Assembly: GCA_963921825.1 (NCBI GenBank)
Contig: OY997594.1
Coordinates: 55,599,675-55,663,674 of the forward strand
DNA length: 64,000 bases
From: Erodium maritimum
Taxonomy: Eukaryota > Streptophyta > Magnoliopsida > Geraniales > Geraniaceae
Reading direction: 5' to 3'
Shown: positions 21,688 through 32,044 of the stretch, one piece after another
Layout: each line of letters begins with the position of its first letter
Position numbering within the stretch: the first letter of the stretch is position 1
Notes under the pieces: generated by a model
The model's database searches: none
Seen by the model: only the letters and a program-made list of their open reading frames with translations
Told to the model about the DNA's origin: nothing
Made by a program: the position numbers and the translations under genes

Positions 21688-23396
21688 TAGACTTTGCAAA
21701 AGCCTTCGATAAAGTAAATTGGTTTTATCTAATCTCTACTATTTTCATAATGGGTTTTGGTAGACAGTGGTGCAATTGGATTAAAGCCTGTCTCAAAGTT
21801 AATGCCTCTGTTTTGATCAATGGTTCTCCATCTCCAGAATTCGCTTCATCTTGCGGGGTTTAACAGGGTTGTTCCCTTTCACCGTTTCTCTTCATCTTAG
21901 CTGCGGAAGGGCTTCATCTCTTACTGACCAAAGAAAAAGCGGATGAATTGATTAAAGGGTACTCCTTTGACAACTCCTCTACCTCTTTGTCGCATCTCCA
22001 GTTTGCAGACGACTCCCTCATGTTCCTTCAAGCCGAGCCAATTACAACTGCCAATGTGAGAATCATCCCTCAAGCCTTTCACCATGCTTCAGGTTTGGAG
22101 ATCAATTTTTCTAAGTCTAAACGAGTGCTTCTCAATGCGACTGCTCTAGAGGAACAGAATCTGGCCTCAATTTTAGGCTGTGATATTGGCTCCCTACCCT
22201 GCGCATATCTTGGCTTCAAATTAGGTGCTAACGCCAATCTCACCTCGACTTGAAAGCCTGTTGTGGAAAAGTTCCAAAGAGCTCTTGCAAGATGGAATTC
22301 AAAGCTCCTCTCTCAGGGTGGTAGACTGACTTTAATTCAATCGCATCTTTTGCCTCTCCCTGTATTCTAAATATCGCTCTATCGAGCCCCAAAATCTACA
22401 ATAGCGGATCTGGAACGAATCATGCGATCCTTCCTTTGGGGTGCCAAGCCGGGTAAGAAGCCTTTTTGCAAAGTGCCTTGGGAAATTGTCTCCCAACCCA
22501 AATCCTCTGGGGGCCTGGGTATTAAAAGACTTGAGGATTTCAATATCAGCCTCCTTTTTAAATGGCTTTGGAGGTTTGCAGTTGAGCCTGATTCTCTATG
22601 GAAGATGCTAGTTTGCGATCTTAATGGTTGGCATGCTGATTCGTGGGATCTCTCTCAACTTCGGGTGGCCCGGCCTTCGCCCATCATAGCTCAAATTCTG
22701 AATCTCTTTCGGGAAGACAGGGTCTCCTCCCTCTTCGGCCCCTCTGGTTTCAAATGGACTTTGGGTACAGGTCGTCGCATCAAGTTCTGGACGGATTGCT
22801 GGTGCTCTCTTGAGCCTCTATCCTCTCTTTTTCCCAGGTTCTTTGAACGGGCAACGAATAAAGAAGCACTTGTAGCTGACCTTTGGGTTTCAAACTGTTG
22901 GGCCTCTCCTCGCAGAATCGCGCCTAGGGGTCGTGCTCGGAGCCTCCTATCTAGTCTTCTTCTCCATGTCAATCAGCTAAAGTCGTCGTCAAGGCCGGAC
23001 GAAACTGCTTGATGCTATAATCAGACATCCTTTAAAGTAAAAGATTGCTACTTAGCAATTTGTAGGGGCTCTTTCTCCCCCAAGTCAGCCTGGGCTCCGA
23101 TTCTATGGAAAGCAAAATTGCCCCCCAAAGTCGCCCTCTTCGGCTGTCTGGTTAGTTGCATTTGATGCAGTTCCTTCTAAATCGTTTCTTGAAGAGCGAG
23201 GGATCTCTATCTCCTAAGGTTGCACTGGGTCCGACTCCTCTTCATTGGCATGTGGTACCCCTGGCTCTCTCGTCCATCTTTGAAAAATCCAAGCACTTAA
23301 GCTTCTTGCTCCTATTGACCGAAAACCCTTTGATCAAGCCCTCGGTTTTTCTACTTTGATCGAAGAACCCTCTTTCATATTTTTCATTGATAAAAA
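21688..23396 (+). pseudogene. 5'-truncated LINE ORF2 fragment (reverse transcriptase to zf-RVT)
   Basis: Similarity starts abruptly inside the reverse transcriptase at DFAKAFDKVNWFYL and continues through the QGCSLSPFLFILAAEGL motif, the catalytic block FADDSLMFLQAE, the thumb (CAYLGFKLGANA), the WNSKLLSQGGRLTLIQS block, FLWG, GGLGIKRLEDFN and a zf-RVT type tail (KDCYLAICRG...WKAKLPPKVALFG). The end is CATTGATAAAAAAAAG at about 23396. In-frame stops occur after the SCGV of the RT motif (21861), at about 22251, in the QSHL segment (about 22370) and at 23010. It is a dead 1.7-kb copy from the L1 group and has no clear target duplication. Confidence 0.88.
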
Positions 23397-23983
23397 AAAG
23401 CTTGAAAAAATTCAACAGCATGAACAAATTGTAACATAATTGAAAAGGAAACTTCACGTTATATCCCTTTTTGTTCCAAGTATTAAAAAGTGAAGTTGGA
23501 CAAGGCATCTTCCTCCTGTATTTCATGGAGTGGATGGATAAAAATAAATTATCAGTCTCGATGAAACCTTCCATCACAACAATTAATTAATAGCAAGATC
23601 TGGATTACTTGTCAGTCTTATTCTTCCATCACAATAATCAATTAATAACAAGATGCTGTATGATTAGGATGAGGATGAGGATTACACATATAATAAATTA
23701 TACTTTTACATAACGCTAAAGAAACATGTAAAGCCAACCCTTAATCAAAGTGCATCAACCACTCTCCTCCCGATCAGCTATAATCCTCACAACAGGTTAA
23801 CTCTCTCCAATCTCTCATCAGATTGCAGATCTCAAGTATGTAAATATCTTGCTCAATCAACTATGGTTTTGAAGTTTCTTTAGCAACAACTCTGAACTAC
23901 TCATTATATTTCCTATTCCTGTCTGGGCTTGCTTATTCTTGATAGTCTTATTGGTTTGAATTAATAGAACGAGTAAAGGCCAC
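23397..23983 (+). promoter_or_regulatory. Upstream region and probable 5' UTR intron of the 80-residue gene
   Basis: A possible 5' UTR intron runs from CTCAA/GTATGTAAAT (donor near 23836) to TTGAATTAATAG/AACGAG (acceptor near 23968), followed by the ATG at 23984. AT-rich promoter-like sequence with TATAATAAATTATA lies at 23688-23702. These are single-sequence guesses. Confidence 0.4.
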
Positions 23984-24226
23984 ATGGCTAGTGAGGCACC
24001 GAGCTGGGCAGATCAATGGGGCGCCGGAGGGATAGGTGCCATGGAAGACGAGCACGACAGTCCCAACAAAAAGGACAGCAAGAAGAAGAAGGCCGGCAAC
24101 AATGGGATAGCCAAAGTTAAAGGCATAGCAACTGTTGGAGCACTCAAAGTCAAGTGTGGAACAGCAGCCGGAGTCAAATGGATCAAGACAAAGTGCCAGA
24201 AGAAAGGATCGCCTTCTTCCAAGTAA
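23984..24226 (+). CDS. Conserved small lysine-rich plant protein, 80 residues
   Basis: An 80-residue frame that starts MASEAPSWADQWGAGGIGAM. It has an acidic then Lys-rich middle (DSKKKKAGNN) and a C-terminal amphipathic stretch rich in Lys and Val (VGALKVKCGTAAGVKWIKTK). I recall the start SWADQWGAGGIGAME as the hallmark of an uncharacterised protein family found across land plants; the function is unknown. There is no signal peptide or transmembrane segment, and the size fits the family. The start is clear because the conserved block begins at this Met. It converges with ATG8 on the other strand, whose stop lies about 400 bases away. The coding frame is intact. Confidence 0.85.
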   Translation: MASEAPSWADQWGAGGIGAMEDEHDSPNKKDSKKKKAGNNGIAKVKGIATVGALKVKCGTAAGVKWIKTKCQKKGSPSSK

Positions 24227-24622
24227 TGAGCCATAATCACCCCTTAGCCCTACAAGTACAAACCATGTGTTTAACTGTGCCTTGAGATTTCAATATATGT
24301 ATCATACAGCTTCTTGGTATTTCTGAAACCTACTTTTTAGTATCAGTGAGATTTATTTGTTGCATCCTACTCCAAAACCATTAAGGAATGATCAAATGAA
24401 ACTTACCTCCTATGTTCAAACTCATGCTTTGAAATCACACATAAAAAACCCAGGAAATAACATATATATATATAAATCATAGGATAACCAACGTGCTTAG
24501 TCCGAATGGATGACAAAGTAATCTATAGCAGATTGGACATGTCGATCTAGCAAGCAAGTCTCAAAAGGGACACTTGTGCATTCATATACAATTCCTAAGT
24601 GCTTATTTACACAATAGGGTGC
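24227..24622. other. Shared 3' flank between two convergent genes
   Basis: Holds the 3' UTRs of the 80-residue protein gene (plus) and ATG8 (minus). AT-rich with a short TA run at 24461-24474. No other gene is seen. Confidence 0.55.
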
Positions 24623-26934
24623 TTAGAACCCAAAGGTGTTCTCTCCACTGTAGGTCATGTAAAGAAAGCCATCTTCATCTTTGTTCTCTTCATAAATTGC
24701 AGACATCATAGCAGCTGCAGTAAGAAACCAAAAGCAAATGATATTAGAAACAAGACATTGAAGAAAAAAGCAATGCAATACATGAAGATAATAGAATGCT
24801 AGTTGCTCACCAGTGGAGGGCAAAGTGTTATTGACAAAAACAAATATAGCCTTCTCAGCACTAAGCTTAATCCTTTTCCGGACAACATAAACAAACTGTC
24901 CCACAGTCAAATCAGCTGGAACAAGGTATCTGCAATAATGACAAGCATGTGGCTAAGTAAATGTCCAGAAGCATATGCTATTGGTTAAGTAGAGCTTGTG
25001 AAGTTCTTTAAATTCAGACACTTTCTTTATTTCAGTAAGGAAGCTGCAAACCTTCAAATTAAAACCATGCAAGTTTGGAAGGGATATAAAAAAAACATAC
25101 ATAGCCAAGAACACAAAAGTTTGGAAGAAGGGGAAATGCTTTATAAACTAGGGCAAGATTATCCAGTGACCTATAAATTATTTGAATTGATAAGACTGCA
25201 ACTATTAGCCATGGTGATCACAAACAATACAGTGCCATTCTCAATATGATTTAAGCTCAACAGAAGTGCAAACTTTAACATGCTATATCACCTTGCTGTC
25301 ACATCACTACCCCACTTTCCATCGCCAATGTATGCTATAACCAATTATTCTAGTATCAAAATCATTTTTTTAAAGCTGAACTACATTTGACACCAAACCA
25401 GTGGTTGAGGACCCAAGCACATGACCACTTGGCCAAGTAGGAATTCATGTTTAAATAGTTATGATGAAACAATTTAAGTGGAATGTGATGTAGGGATAAC
25501 ATTATACTTATTTAAACACTAACAATTTTACACAAAAAAGGATGGTAAAACACAGGTGGTCATGTGGGACTAGTGAAAGAGTTGCAATGTTATCGAGACC
25601 AGATTTTAAGGGCAAAAAGAAACTAGGAAAAAAAAAGTTATTTGCAAGGAAAAGACACTGACTTCTTCTTATCAATGTCAGGAATGTCACTCCTCTCAGC
25701 CTTCTCCACAATCACCTGCACAGAACACCCAATTAGAAATCAAGTATATGCATCTTACTATCCAAGCCAATGTGTTGATTGATGAATTTCTTACCGGTAT
25801 TCTATCTGGGTATTTCTCTCTGATGCGTCCAGCTTCTGCCTGCCTCCTTTCTGATAAGCAAAATCACCACGTCACAATAAAACAGATATAGTAAATCCCA
25901 TTTGTTCTGACCACAAATAACTCGAACGGGTAAGTGGGATATCCACTACAGAAATGAATATGGAAATAACTCAGGACATAATTGACCCATTCTTATACAC
26001 TTCATATTATGAATAAAAGCATAGCCAATTAACAATTTGAAACAGTCATCCAAACTGAACCATACTAAAACTTCTTTTTTCGAAAGAAAGAAAAAGACTA
26101 GACCAAATAAAAATGATCCAAGAAGCAAACAATTTTTCATGTAAAAAGCTAACTTTGGGCCAGAACTTTAACCAGCAATAGCAACACTAATAATAAGAGT
26201 ATAAAAAAAAGTATCATGATCATGATATAAATTTATAATCTGCTGAAAACTTAAAACCACAGAGACCACACAGCATAATTAAATTGGCCTATTAGATCAT
26301 TAAAGTTCCAGGATAGGCTCCATTCCCATCAGGAGATGGTTTATATATACACACCAAAAATACAATCTTTATAGAGTGATATGAATCAGAAGGAGAGCCT
26401 GAGCATCACAATTTTAATCAATTAAATCAATACAGCTCTTCTATGCACATCAAGCCAAAAATTTATTACTTCACACCAAAAATCAAAACTTTATCTTTCA
26501 TTTTTAGAAATGCCTTAAATGTCATATACCATCAACTCCAAATTAGAGTTAAGCATAAAACCCCAAAAATTTCAATCAAAGATCCAAGACAGCTTTTTCT
26601 AAATTTAGCAGCCCCAAATTCATCACTTGAAAAAACAAGGAAAACTTAATCACCAATTTTAGAAGTACCCATATAATCGATCCCTCCTAATTCAATTCGA
26701 TCATAAACCCCAGAATTAATAAAAATCAATACACACCATACAACCACTGAACCACACAATCTGAATAAGAAGACATAACAAACACCGACAAAACAATCTC
26801 AGAAGATTTCAAATCCACAACAAGAGGCACGCGCGCAGAACATAACAATTCATTTCCCCCAAAATATGCGATCTTTCAGATGAGAAAATGACTCTACCCA
26901 TAGGGTGCTCGAGCTTGAAGGAGCTTTTGGCCAT
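24623..26934 (-). CDS. ATG8: ATG8, ubiquitin-like autophagy protein
   Basis: Five coding exons on the minus strand: 26934-26898, 25850-25795, 25715-25663, 24929-24811 and 24714-24623 (357 nt, 118 residues). All introns begin GT and end AG and all phases agree. The protein begins [20 protein letters not shown] and keeps the family core: [77 protein letters not shown] and SGENTFGF. Gly117 of TFG is the residue exposed by ATG4 and joined to phosphatidylethanolamine on autophagosome membranes; only one residue (Phe) follows it. Length and sequence are typical for a plant ATG8. A 1047-bp first coding intron separates the initiator exon. A further 5' UTR intron is likely (acceptor near 26962). The gene appears intact. 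Which of the plant ATG8 isoforms it is cannot be told here. Confidence 0.96.
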
Positions 26935-27368
26935 GACAACAACAGAGTTACGATTACTCTGCAAATTGCAAACACCGAAACGTTATTCACCACCCAAGAA
27001 TCTTCTCTCACCAAAGAATAGAAGAAATGAAGAACACAAAAATAGCATCAATTTCTTAAATAACAAAGAAACATACAGATCAGGGAATTGGGGAAACAAA
27101 CACCAGATTTTGCTTGATTGAAGGACCAAAAAGGGTCAAATGAGAAAGAAGAATTTTAGGGAAATCGGGTACTTAAGAATAAAGAGGGGAGACTTGTTAG
27201 GGTTTTGTTCGTAATGCCAACACGAAACGTGTACAAGGGACCTACGAGAGACTGAGTTACCTCCCTTCCAAGAAAACCACAGTATGTCACCGTGCGTGTG
27301 CAGCTTGCTTTCCGCAAAAACGACACCGCTCGGTATATGGTAAAGGATGACTCCTAAGTCCTAACACT
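26935..27368 (-). promoter_or_regulatory. 5' UTR, probable leader intron and promoter of ATG8
   Basis: On the minus strand a pyrimidine-rich stretch ending TTTGCAATTTGCAG (acceptor near 26962) precedes the leader and ATG. A matching donor, GATCT/GTATGTTTCT, lies near 27078. The ORF1-only LINE derivative landed at 27385, about 450 bp upstream of the ATG, so it now borders the promoter. Confidence 0.5.
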
Positions 27369-27384
27369 ATGACTTGTAGGTTTT
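27369..27384. repeat. Target-site duplication of ORF1-only retroposon (left)
   Basis: ATGACTTGTAGGTTTT, repeated without mismatch at 29781-29796 directly after the A-tail. Confidence 0.93.
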
Positions 27385-29780
27385 GAAAAAGCTCTCTGTT
27401 CACCTCTTCGTGAGGTTCTTATTTTCCCTAGCCGGGGTCTCGATGCGCCGTCCTCGCCATCGTCGATCCCGTCTGCGTCCTCGTCATCGCCGACCCCGTC
27501 TGCGTCATCGCCTTTGCTCGACGTCCAGTGCTCCCGTCGTCCTAGCCTGGTCGTTTCCTCTCCGCTCCCCGACGGTCCTTATCGGGACCGTCCTTCCGCG
27601 GTACTTCCGACGACTCCGTCGTCGTCCCTCGTTGTCTCAACCCCTCTCTATATCGGATCTGATCGCTCCTTGCCGGGTTCAATCGGAAATGACATCCACC
27701 AACCAGATCCACCCCGTCGTCGACGAACATCACCAGCAACAGGCCCCCGAACTGGTAGGGTTCCTGTCCGGCGCCACCTTCACGCCGTAATCCGATGCAG
27801 ATCCCTCTCGCCCTCTACCGAACCACCGACGGTCGGCCGGTCCCCTGGCCCTGCAGGACAAGCCAGGCACGCACCTGACTGCAACCGCGGCTTCTGAGGC
27901 TCCGATGGCCGTCTTGGCTCAGGGTGAAAGCCGACTGGAAGTGGGGGATGCTCGGACGGACCTGCCGTCCCGTTCTCGGCCATAGCCACCGACGGTGGTA
28001 CCTAGATATCGTCCTCCGACATATCGGATACCGGACACGAGTCCTCGACCAGCCAGCGGATCTGGGTTGGGTGTACGTCAACCTGAAGTAAACTCGATCC
28101 GGATCTCCCCGGTCCCGGATTGGGAGGATGACGATGACGAGGTGGTGGTTTCGGAGGAAGGGGTCCCGGCTTTCACCAAGGGCACGTACCAGTTCTCCCT
28201 GGCAGCTCGGGTTGTAGGGGACCGGATCCACAATCAGAACGTTGTCTGTGCGATGATGTTACAGAAGTGGAAGGTGAATGGAATGCAGGTGGAATTCATG
28301 TCCCCAGAGGTCACAGGTTATCATTTCCCTTCCGCAAAGACGATGGAAAATATCTGTCATAGGGGCCCCTGGAGTTTCAAGGGTTTCCCCCTTCTGTTGG
28401 AGCCACTCAGGCAATATGTCCCGGCCAATGAGATTGAATTTCGTCATGTGGAGCTTGGTGTCAGGGCGTTGAACGTCCTAGTGGGAGCCAGGAATTCATA
28501 CATTCGCGGCCTCATTGCAGATAGTATTGACACTCAAATGCTATCGGCTCTGATTCCATTGGCTAGGCGGGAGGATATGGTTTTATGGCTGCGAGTCCGA
28601 ATGGAGTTGAACCGACCTCTACGGAGAAGACTACGACTCAGATTTCCAGGTACCACATCCTTCGCTGTGATTGACCTGCAATATGAGAGGCTAGCGGATT
28701 TCTGTCGTAGGTGTGGATTGCTAACCCACAGAATTACGGGATGTACGACTCAGTTGCCGGGTATTGGTCGTGAAGAGGTCCGGTACGAACCGTCTATCTT
28801 GGCCCCAAGGCAGATGGATGTGGATCGGCTGCTGAGGACGGTATGGAATATACCCCCCCCCCCCCCGGTGACACACCCGACTACTACTTACCTGTTGAAT
28901 GATCTGTCCCTGAATCTGCTGATTCGATCCATGGAAATTGTTATGGGAGAAAGTCTCCCCGGCGCAGACATCTCAAAGTCTGACAATCTGGCTAGGGTTA
29001 CCCCAGGAGGGGCAACCAATGAAATGCAGGAGGGAGGGCGTCGAGTCTATAGAGGGCCCCCGGGTTTCACAAAGCCTGACAATTTGGCTAACGTCCACCC
29101 TCCTACTGATCCTGTTGACCGAGCTGAGCCCGGAGCTACTGTAGTGACCCGGGAGGGGAAGGAGAAAGATCCCCAGTGGAAGGAGAAAGATCCCCAAGCA
29201 GGACTGGGGAAAGGGGGGCCCAGTCGAGGAAAGGTTAAGCTGACTACCCTGAAGACTAGGAGCGGGTCATTGTATGCTCGTCCTCCGGATTCGTCGCTGG
29301 ATGATCCAACCCTCCAACCAGACATCGTGTGGCCGGTATACAAGGAAGGGGATAGGGAAGAGCAGACGGAGCAAAACAGCCTCCGATGCAGGAATGACCC
29401 GACCCGGCAGGGGTGGGTAGAGTCGCCCTCGGACTATACCTACAGACCCGGGACAGCCAGTGCTGGGAGGTCCCGGGCAGCCTGCAACTTCAGCAAAGTA
29501 TTTTTATCTGTTTTCTTGTTATATGAATTATTTTTGGAACAATTTATTTCCTGCTTGTTTAGGACCTTTTACTTTATGTCTCGTTGTTTTGAGACGATGG
29601 TAAGGAGTTGTCTTGAGTTTGTGTCCACGATTTCAAGTGGGCTATTATTATGGGTCCATGAGCGCCGGCCTTCTACGGTCGGCTAGGACATACATCTAGA
29701 ACCCGGAGCGGTCACGCCTCGTCCTGTTTGATTACCTATTGGTATTTATGAAAGTCTCCGGTTACCCATTTCAAAAAAAA
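27385..29780 (+). mobile_element. ORF1-only LINE derivative (DUF4283/CCHC type), 2396 bp
   Basis: A complete retroposon by its ends: a 16-bp perfect target duplication on both sides and an A-run (29773-29780) at the 3' end. It carries a C/G-rich 5' region of about 600 bp, one long ORF1-type frame (27995-29686) and a short 3' UTR. There is no endonuclease, reverse transcriptase or RNase H. The composition changes sharply near 29490 from GC-rich coding to T-rich sequence, where I place the junction between ORF1 and the 3' UTR of the parent LINE. The clean ends and open frame suggest a fairly young copy mobilised in trans. Confidence 0.88.
27995..29686 (+). CDS. LINE ORF1 protein, DUF4283 and CCHC zinc knuckle, 563 residues
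   Basis: A gag-like nucleic-acid-binding protein of plant L1 LINEs. DUF4283 spans roughly residues 60-190 (AARVVGD, FPSAKTMENICHRGPWSFKG). The RVRMELNRPLRRRLRLRF block follows, then the knuckle CRRCGLLTHRITGC (C237, C240, H245, C250). A Pro run (IPPPPPP) comes from a 13-base C-run at 28852. The C-terminal 70 residues (about 495-563) are hydrophobic and look like translated 3' UTR rather than protein. An in-frame upstream ATG (27689, MTSTNQIHP) followed by a stop at 27788 suggests that the true ORF1 start was upstream and has been lost. The remaining frame is open for 1.7 kb. Confidence 0.8.
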   Translation: MVPRYRPPTYRIPDTSPRPASGSGLGVRQPEVNSIRISPVPDWEDDDDEVVVSEEGVPAFTKGTYQFSLAARVVGDRIHNQNVVCAMMLQKWKVNGMQVEFMSPEVTGYHFPSAKTMENICHRGPWSFKGFPLLLEPLRQYVPANEIEFRHVELGVRALNVLVGARNSYIRGLIADSIDTQMLSALIPLARREDMVLWLRVRMELNRPLRRRLRLRFPGTTSFAVIDLQYERLADFCRRCGLLTHRITGCTTQLPGIGREEVRYEPSILAPRQMDVDRLLRTVWNIPPPPPVTHPTTTYLLNDLSLNLLIRSMEIVMGESLPGADISKSDNLARVTPGGATNEMQEGGRRVYRGPPGFTKPDNLANVHPPTDPVDRAEPGATVVTREGKEKDPQWKEKDPQAGLGKGGPSRGKVKLTTLKTRSGSLYARPPDSSLDDPTLQPDIVWPVYKEGDREEQTEQNSLRCRNDPTRQGWVESPSDYTYRPGTASAGRSRAACNFSKVFLSVFLLYELFLEQFISCLFRTFYFMSRCFETMVRSCLEFVSTISSGLLLWVHERRPSTVG

Positions 29781-29796
29781 ATGACTTGTAGGTTTT
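29781..29796. repeat. Target-site duplication of ORF1-only retroposon (right)
   Basis: Exact copy of 27369-27384; the A-tail lies immediately before it. Confidence 0.93.
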
Positions 29797-29903
29797 TTTT
29801 GGACTGCAAGGATGACTTGAAGGTTTTCTTAATATATAATGTGATAACTTTATTGATTATAGTCTTCAATATATACATATACATATATAAATATATATAT
29901 ATA

Positions 29904-31640
29904 GGGTCACGCTTACTTGTTACCCAAATCTAGACCATTGAATTATGAAACCTAATGTTTGCAGATTTTCTGCTTCAATTATCCACAAACTAAATAGAAA
30001 AATACCAAAAGGGTAGTTTGGTAAGCCCATCTGCTCTATTTTATTATCTGCTCTATTTTATTACCGCGGAATTAATATTTTACTGTCCAAATCTGATTTT
30101 TTTAATATTTATTTTTTTCAAAAAAATAATATTTTTTAGTTTAAATTTTCGACCGTTCGGATGTTCGTATCCGAGTTACAAATTTTTAAACTCAATACAG
30201 AATTCCATAGCCGATATTACAGAATTTTATAGACAATGTTACAAATTTTTGTATCTGAATTACAGATTTTTATAGTCGAGGTTACAGATTTTGAAACTCA
30301 ATACATAATTTTGTAACTTATGTTACAAAATCTTATAAACAAAGTTACAAATACAACGAACCCAAATTTAGAAGTTTTATGTTGGTGTTACAGATATCTA
30401 ATCTCAAAATTACATAATTACAACGAACCCAGAAATTTTACAGATATCTACACTTACAATTACAGAATAATATACCTTTTGTTACAAAAAAATTAATCTT
30501 GAAATTACAGAAACAAATAAGACTTTAACCATGTCTAAAACTACAAATTAAGACTTTAAAATGTTACAAATTACTACACCATCAATTACATATACACCCA
30601 ATTTTGAACAATAGTGTTACAAAATTTGAGCACACATGTTACAGAAATTTATAAGGAAAATTCCAAAAAATCTCAAAAAATATTCCTACCCAGATCTGGT
30701 TTCAAAAACCTACCCCAAAAAATTAAAGTAAAAAAAATCTACCCATGCAATTACAAAACCTATAATCAAAATTGCCTTCAGTCAGACTCTAAATCCAGTT
30801 GCAGGGCCGGCCATTGGAAAGATCCCGGAAGCTGACCACCTGCAGATCAAAGAAATTTTAGAAATTTATGTAACCCTAACAATACCAGAAGAAAAATGTG
30901 ATGTTGTAAGTTCAAGCAAAGCATATAAATAATGTTGACCAACAATTATTTCAAAACAAAAGGGACTGAGATGGGTGGAGCAAACCCAGAGGTGGGTTAG
31001 GAGAGAAAGGCTTGGTGGTGAACTCAAAGGCTCACAACGGTGAACTCACAGCACGGTGGTAGATCATCACAGTGGCAGATCGGCGAGGAAGACAGATATG
31101 TCGTGGCTGCTTGGCTGGTGGCAGATCAAAGCACGACCTCTTCATTGGAGTGCCACGACTTCACCACGAGGAAGGTACGGTTGAACACATCGCGACGACG
31201 TGAACCTCTCAGAGGAACTATTAGAAAAAATTGGAGAGAAGTCGAGATCGAACCTGAGAGCATGAGGAACTATCAGAGGCAGAGCACGGCGGCGGCTTCG
31301 CAAACTCGTCGGAGCGCGGAGGGTTTAGGAACGGCTGAAGCTTGCTCCACGGAGAGTTGGACGGCGGCAGTTGTGGCATGTCTTGGGGGTGAGAGGGTGA
31401 GGAGAGGGAGCTATATGACAGAGACGATGTTGTGAGGTGCTTTTAGGGTTAGATAAAATATGTAGGTGGAAATGACACATTAGCCCTCTTGTTGTGTTAG
31501 ATTACTAAAAAGAAATTAAAGTTAGTGTTTATTACGGTTATGTGCCACTATCTCTATAGCCTTTGGATCGACTTGATCTAATGGTCCACAATAAGGTAAT
31601 AGGTAACAACTTAAGGATGGGGTAACACGTTAGGTGTTCC
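29904..31640. mobile_element. Non-autonomous DNA element between TA microsatellites (1737 bp)
   Basis: Bracketed by (TA)n at 29870-29903 and 31641-31667. The left end GGGTCACGCTTACTTGTTACCC and the reverse complement of the right end GGAACACCTAACGTGTTACCCC form a weak inverted repeat ending in TGTTACCC. The interior has an AT-rich half with spaced TTACA words (30160-30650) and a GC-rich half (30960-31435) with an apparently non-functional 131-codon frame. No transposase is present. The superfamily is not determined; insertion into TA repeats resembles Micron-like elements described in rice. Confidence 0.5.
30160..30650. repeat. Degenerate spaced repeat with TTACA(A/G)A words
   Basis: About 15 occurrences of TTACAAA, TTACAGA or TTACATA, roughly 25-35 bases apart and separated by T-runs (for example GTTACAAATTTTT, ATTACAGATTTTTATAG). 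Units are too diverged to align as a true tandem array. Confidence 0.6.
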
Positions 31641-31667
31641 TATATATATATATATATATATATATAT

Positions 31668-32003
31668 CGGGTGGCTATCCAGTAAAAACCCTCCTTATTG
31701 TGCAAACTACGAACCAATCTAAGCCACAAGATGCGGTCAAAGTGACGTCAGCAGAGCGCGCGCGATGCTGACACGTGGCAGATGCGCGCGCGCCTCTGCC
31801 CGCGCGCGTGAGCGTGTTGACCACGCGCGCGCACGGTGCTAATAGTTTGGCGCGCACAGTGCTAATAGGCCAACCTATTAGCATTGTGCGCCCAAACTAT
31901 TAGCACCGTGCGCGCCACGTGTCAGCACTGTGCGCGCGCCCACGTGTCAGCACCTGGTGAGTTCGTAGTTTGCACAATAAGGGATGGTTTTTACCTGATA
32001 CCA

Positions 32004-32006
<3 letters not shown>
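31668..32006. mobile_element. MITE with about 40-bp TIRs and a foldback core, in TA repeats
   Basis: A 339-bp element between (TA)n tracts (31641-31667 and 32007-32042). TIRs share AGTAAAAACC/GGTAAAAACC and then CTTATTGTGCAAACTACGAA (about 34 of 40 match). The interior is rich in GCGCGC and CACGTGTCAGCA words. A near-perfect palindrome lies at 31831-31911. No coding sequence. It shares the TA-repeat target with the element to its left. Confidence 0.75.
31831..31911. repeat. Long palindrome (two arms of about 38 bp)
   Basis: The arm GCACGGTGCTAATAGTTTGG plus the following 19 bases is mirrored by the reverse complement of 31874-31911 with only one mismatch and a one-base length difference; the loop is about four bases (CCAA). 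Single-stranded DNA or RNA would form a long stable hairpin. Confidence 0.85.

Positions 32007-32042
<36 letters not shown>

Positions 32043-32044
<2 letters not shown>

Noticed and set aside
24623-24910. 95-codon single frame as the ATG8 C-terminal half
   Set aside because: It reads through an intron; the GT-AG exon pair 24929-24811 and 24714-24623 restores the conserved sequence.
31040-31435. 131-codon frame as a gene
   Set aside because: Polar low-complexity peptide without ATG context or domain inside a non-autonomous element.
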